The notes beneath the pieces were generated by a model. That model was not told where the DNA came from and did not search any database. It saw only the letters and a program-made list of their open reading frames with translations. Below are positions 1 through 64,000 of a DNA stretch of 64,000 nucleotides, piece by piece. Location: the NCBI GenBank assembly GCA_028751875.1, contig CM054140.1, positions 29,185,871 to 29,249,870 on the forward strand, given 5' to 3'. Each line of letters begins with the position of its first letter. Position 1 is the stretch's first letter. The position numbers were made by a program, and so were the translations under genes. The DNA is from Rapana venosa (taxonomy: Eukaryota > Mollusca > Gastropoda > Neogastropoda > Muricidae).

Positions 1-464
1 TACTCCATTTGCTGCTGTTGAAAGTTCAACCCATATTCTAGAGCTTGTATTTTTGAGTGTGTTGTATAATTCGTGTCTAGCTCAGGTATAGTTTTTAATG
101 ATTGTTACTGCCATAATTGATGTTCAGTTATATTATTATTATTACACAAGTCATTATTTTGCTACAGCAATTTAAAAATAAAGTATTTTAATATGAGATA
201 TTTGATGTCTTCCGAACTACCAGCATTTTTCTTTTTAAACCAAAGGTAAGGACATCAGCATTCATAAGCAGTTATATATAAAGAGAATGTTTTTATGTGC
301 ATGTATCATGACTATATGCAAAGTGTGTAGATTATGTTCTATCAAGAAGTGAATGTGAAGAAATAAATCATAAGTGAAAAATGATGTGGTTGTTGTTTTA
401 AAAATTTATTTCCATATTTGTGCATTTGCTCATGCGCGTGCACGGCGTGCATGTGTTTTGTGTG

Positions 465-499
<35 letters not shown>

Positions 500-915
500 G
501 TGCTGTTTTCCAGCCTGTATGTCAGTCTTTTGTCGTCTGTCTGTCTTTTTCATGTTCTCTCTCTGTTGCTAAGCCTCTCAATGCATCTGTCTGTCTTCTT
601 CTCTGTTACTGTCTTGTAAATTATTTTTGTGTATTTTGTTTGTGTGTGTGTGTTTTGTTATTATTGTTGTTGATGTTTTGTAGTTTCACTGCAAATGTAA
701 CAAACTTTCTTTTAGAAGCTTATCATCATCATTATTATTATTATTATTATTATTGTTGTTGTTGTTCCTCTTATTATTATTATTGTTATTATTATCATTA
801 TTCATGAGCATGGGGGAGTTTAAAAAATGTGCTGCAAACACACCCTGATTATTTATTTCTAATGTTCAACTCTTACAGTTTTGGAAAAGTTTTCTTCTTG
901 TTGCTGTTGTTTTTA

Positions 916-990
<75 letters not shown>

Positions 991-1347
991 CACAGTTGCC
1001 TTACGCTTGCTGATTTAGTTGATTTGGGTTGTTTTTGTTGGTTTTTGTTTTGGTAGGGTTTTGTTTATTTTCTAATGTTGTTGGGTTTTTTTCAAGTTTC
1101 TTCAAGAGGATGAAAGGTGTGGGATAGGGGAAGGGAGCAGAGGTTGAGGTGGTTTGGTCTGAAAAAATTGTTGAATTTTAATTAGCATATTTCTTTCATA
1201 CCTGTTTTTATTTTTATGTTGTTGATTGCTTGCTTTTTATCTTTTTTTTATGTATTTTCCTTTTCTGTGCCATTTTTTTCACCCCCCAATTTTTCTTGGG
1301 TTCATTTTGATTCCTTACACAGACATGCTCTTTTTTTCATTCTACAG
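1..1347. other. Upstream flank or intron, no supported gene
   Basis: AT-rich sequence with TG microsatellites (about 459-501 and a pure run near 917-990) and an ATT/TTG trinucleotide tract near 735-800. The short open frames here are only translations of these repeats. No convincing promoter, first exon or start codon was recognised. Confidence 0.6.
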
Positions 1348-63985
<62,638 letters not shown>

Positions 63986-64000
63986 GTATGACACAAACAT

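Overview
The window is eukaryotic, intron-rich genomic DNA. Short spliced exons sit in long introns packed with microsatellites, minisatellites and short or long interspersed elements. The repeat types (tRNA- and 5S-derived SINE-like elements, a LINE whose 3' tail reads TATATAGCGC followed by ATT repeats, and jockey/RTE-like reverse transcriptases) suggest a marine invertebrate, most likely a lophotrochozoan such as a gastropod mollusc. The sequence alone does not fix the species.

Everything coding on the + strand fits one gene running left to right: a LOXHD1-like protein, i.e. a long chain of PLAT (lipoxygenase-homology) domains. The 5' part (about 1.3-7.5 kb) has a possible 27-nt microexon, two large acidic Glu/Asp-rich exons that are paralogous to each other (the second with a fourfold 20-residue repeat), and a short Pro-rich exon. 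From 10.6 kb to the right edge come PLAT modules built from a recurring three-exon cassette: N-half about 155-191 nt, middle 87-93 nt, C part 127-133 nt, with intron phases 1-0-0-1. Two modules have shifted boundaries with a phase-2 intron. I count at least ten modules. Two of them (16.2-19.3 kb and 22.5-25.3 kb) lack clean middle or C exons because the sequence there is error-rich. The gene continues past 64 kb.

The most important structural fact is that about 30.7-48.0 kb and about 48.5-62.2 kb are homologous in exons and introns, and they meet at a 500-N scaffold gap. The left contig ends in sequence matching 62.18 kb, and the right contig begins with an exon whose noisy copy lies near 30.7 kb. 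Twelve exons are therefore present twice, differing by about sixteen silent and three replacement changes. I read this as two alleles (or an unmerged contig overlap) placed in tandem, so the gene model should probably be collapsed. The pair also shows several transposon presence/absence differences with visible target-site duplications, and several VNTR length differences.

Other stand-outs: an 11-copy tandem array of a partial exon with its own 3' splice site (33.7-34.8 kb); a triplicated splice acceptor (7.26-7.46 kb); a SINE carrying both a tRNA-like and a 5S-rRNA-like segment; a 19-copy array derived from a LINE tail (10.8-12.45 kb); a 66-bp minisatellite that creates long spurious ORFs (9.4-10.6 kb); and poor-quality patches, including a poly-G block (27.8-28.4 kb). 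I see no tRNA or rRNA gene, no CRISPR, no prokaryotic operon and no convincing second protein-coding host gene.
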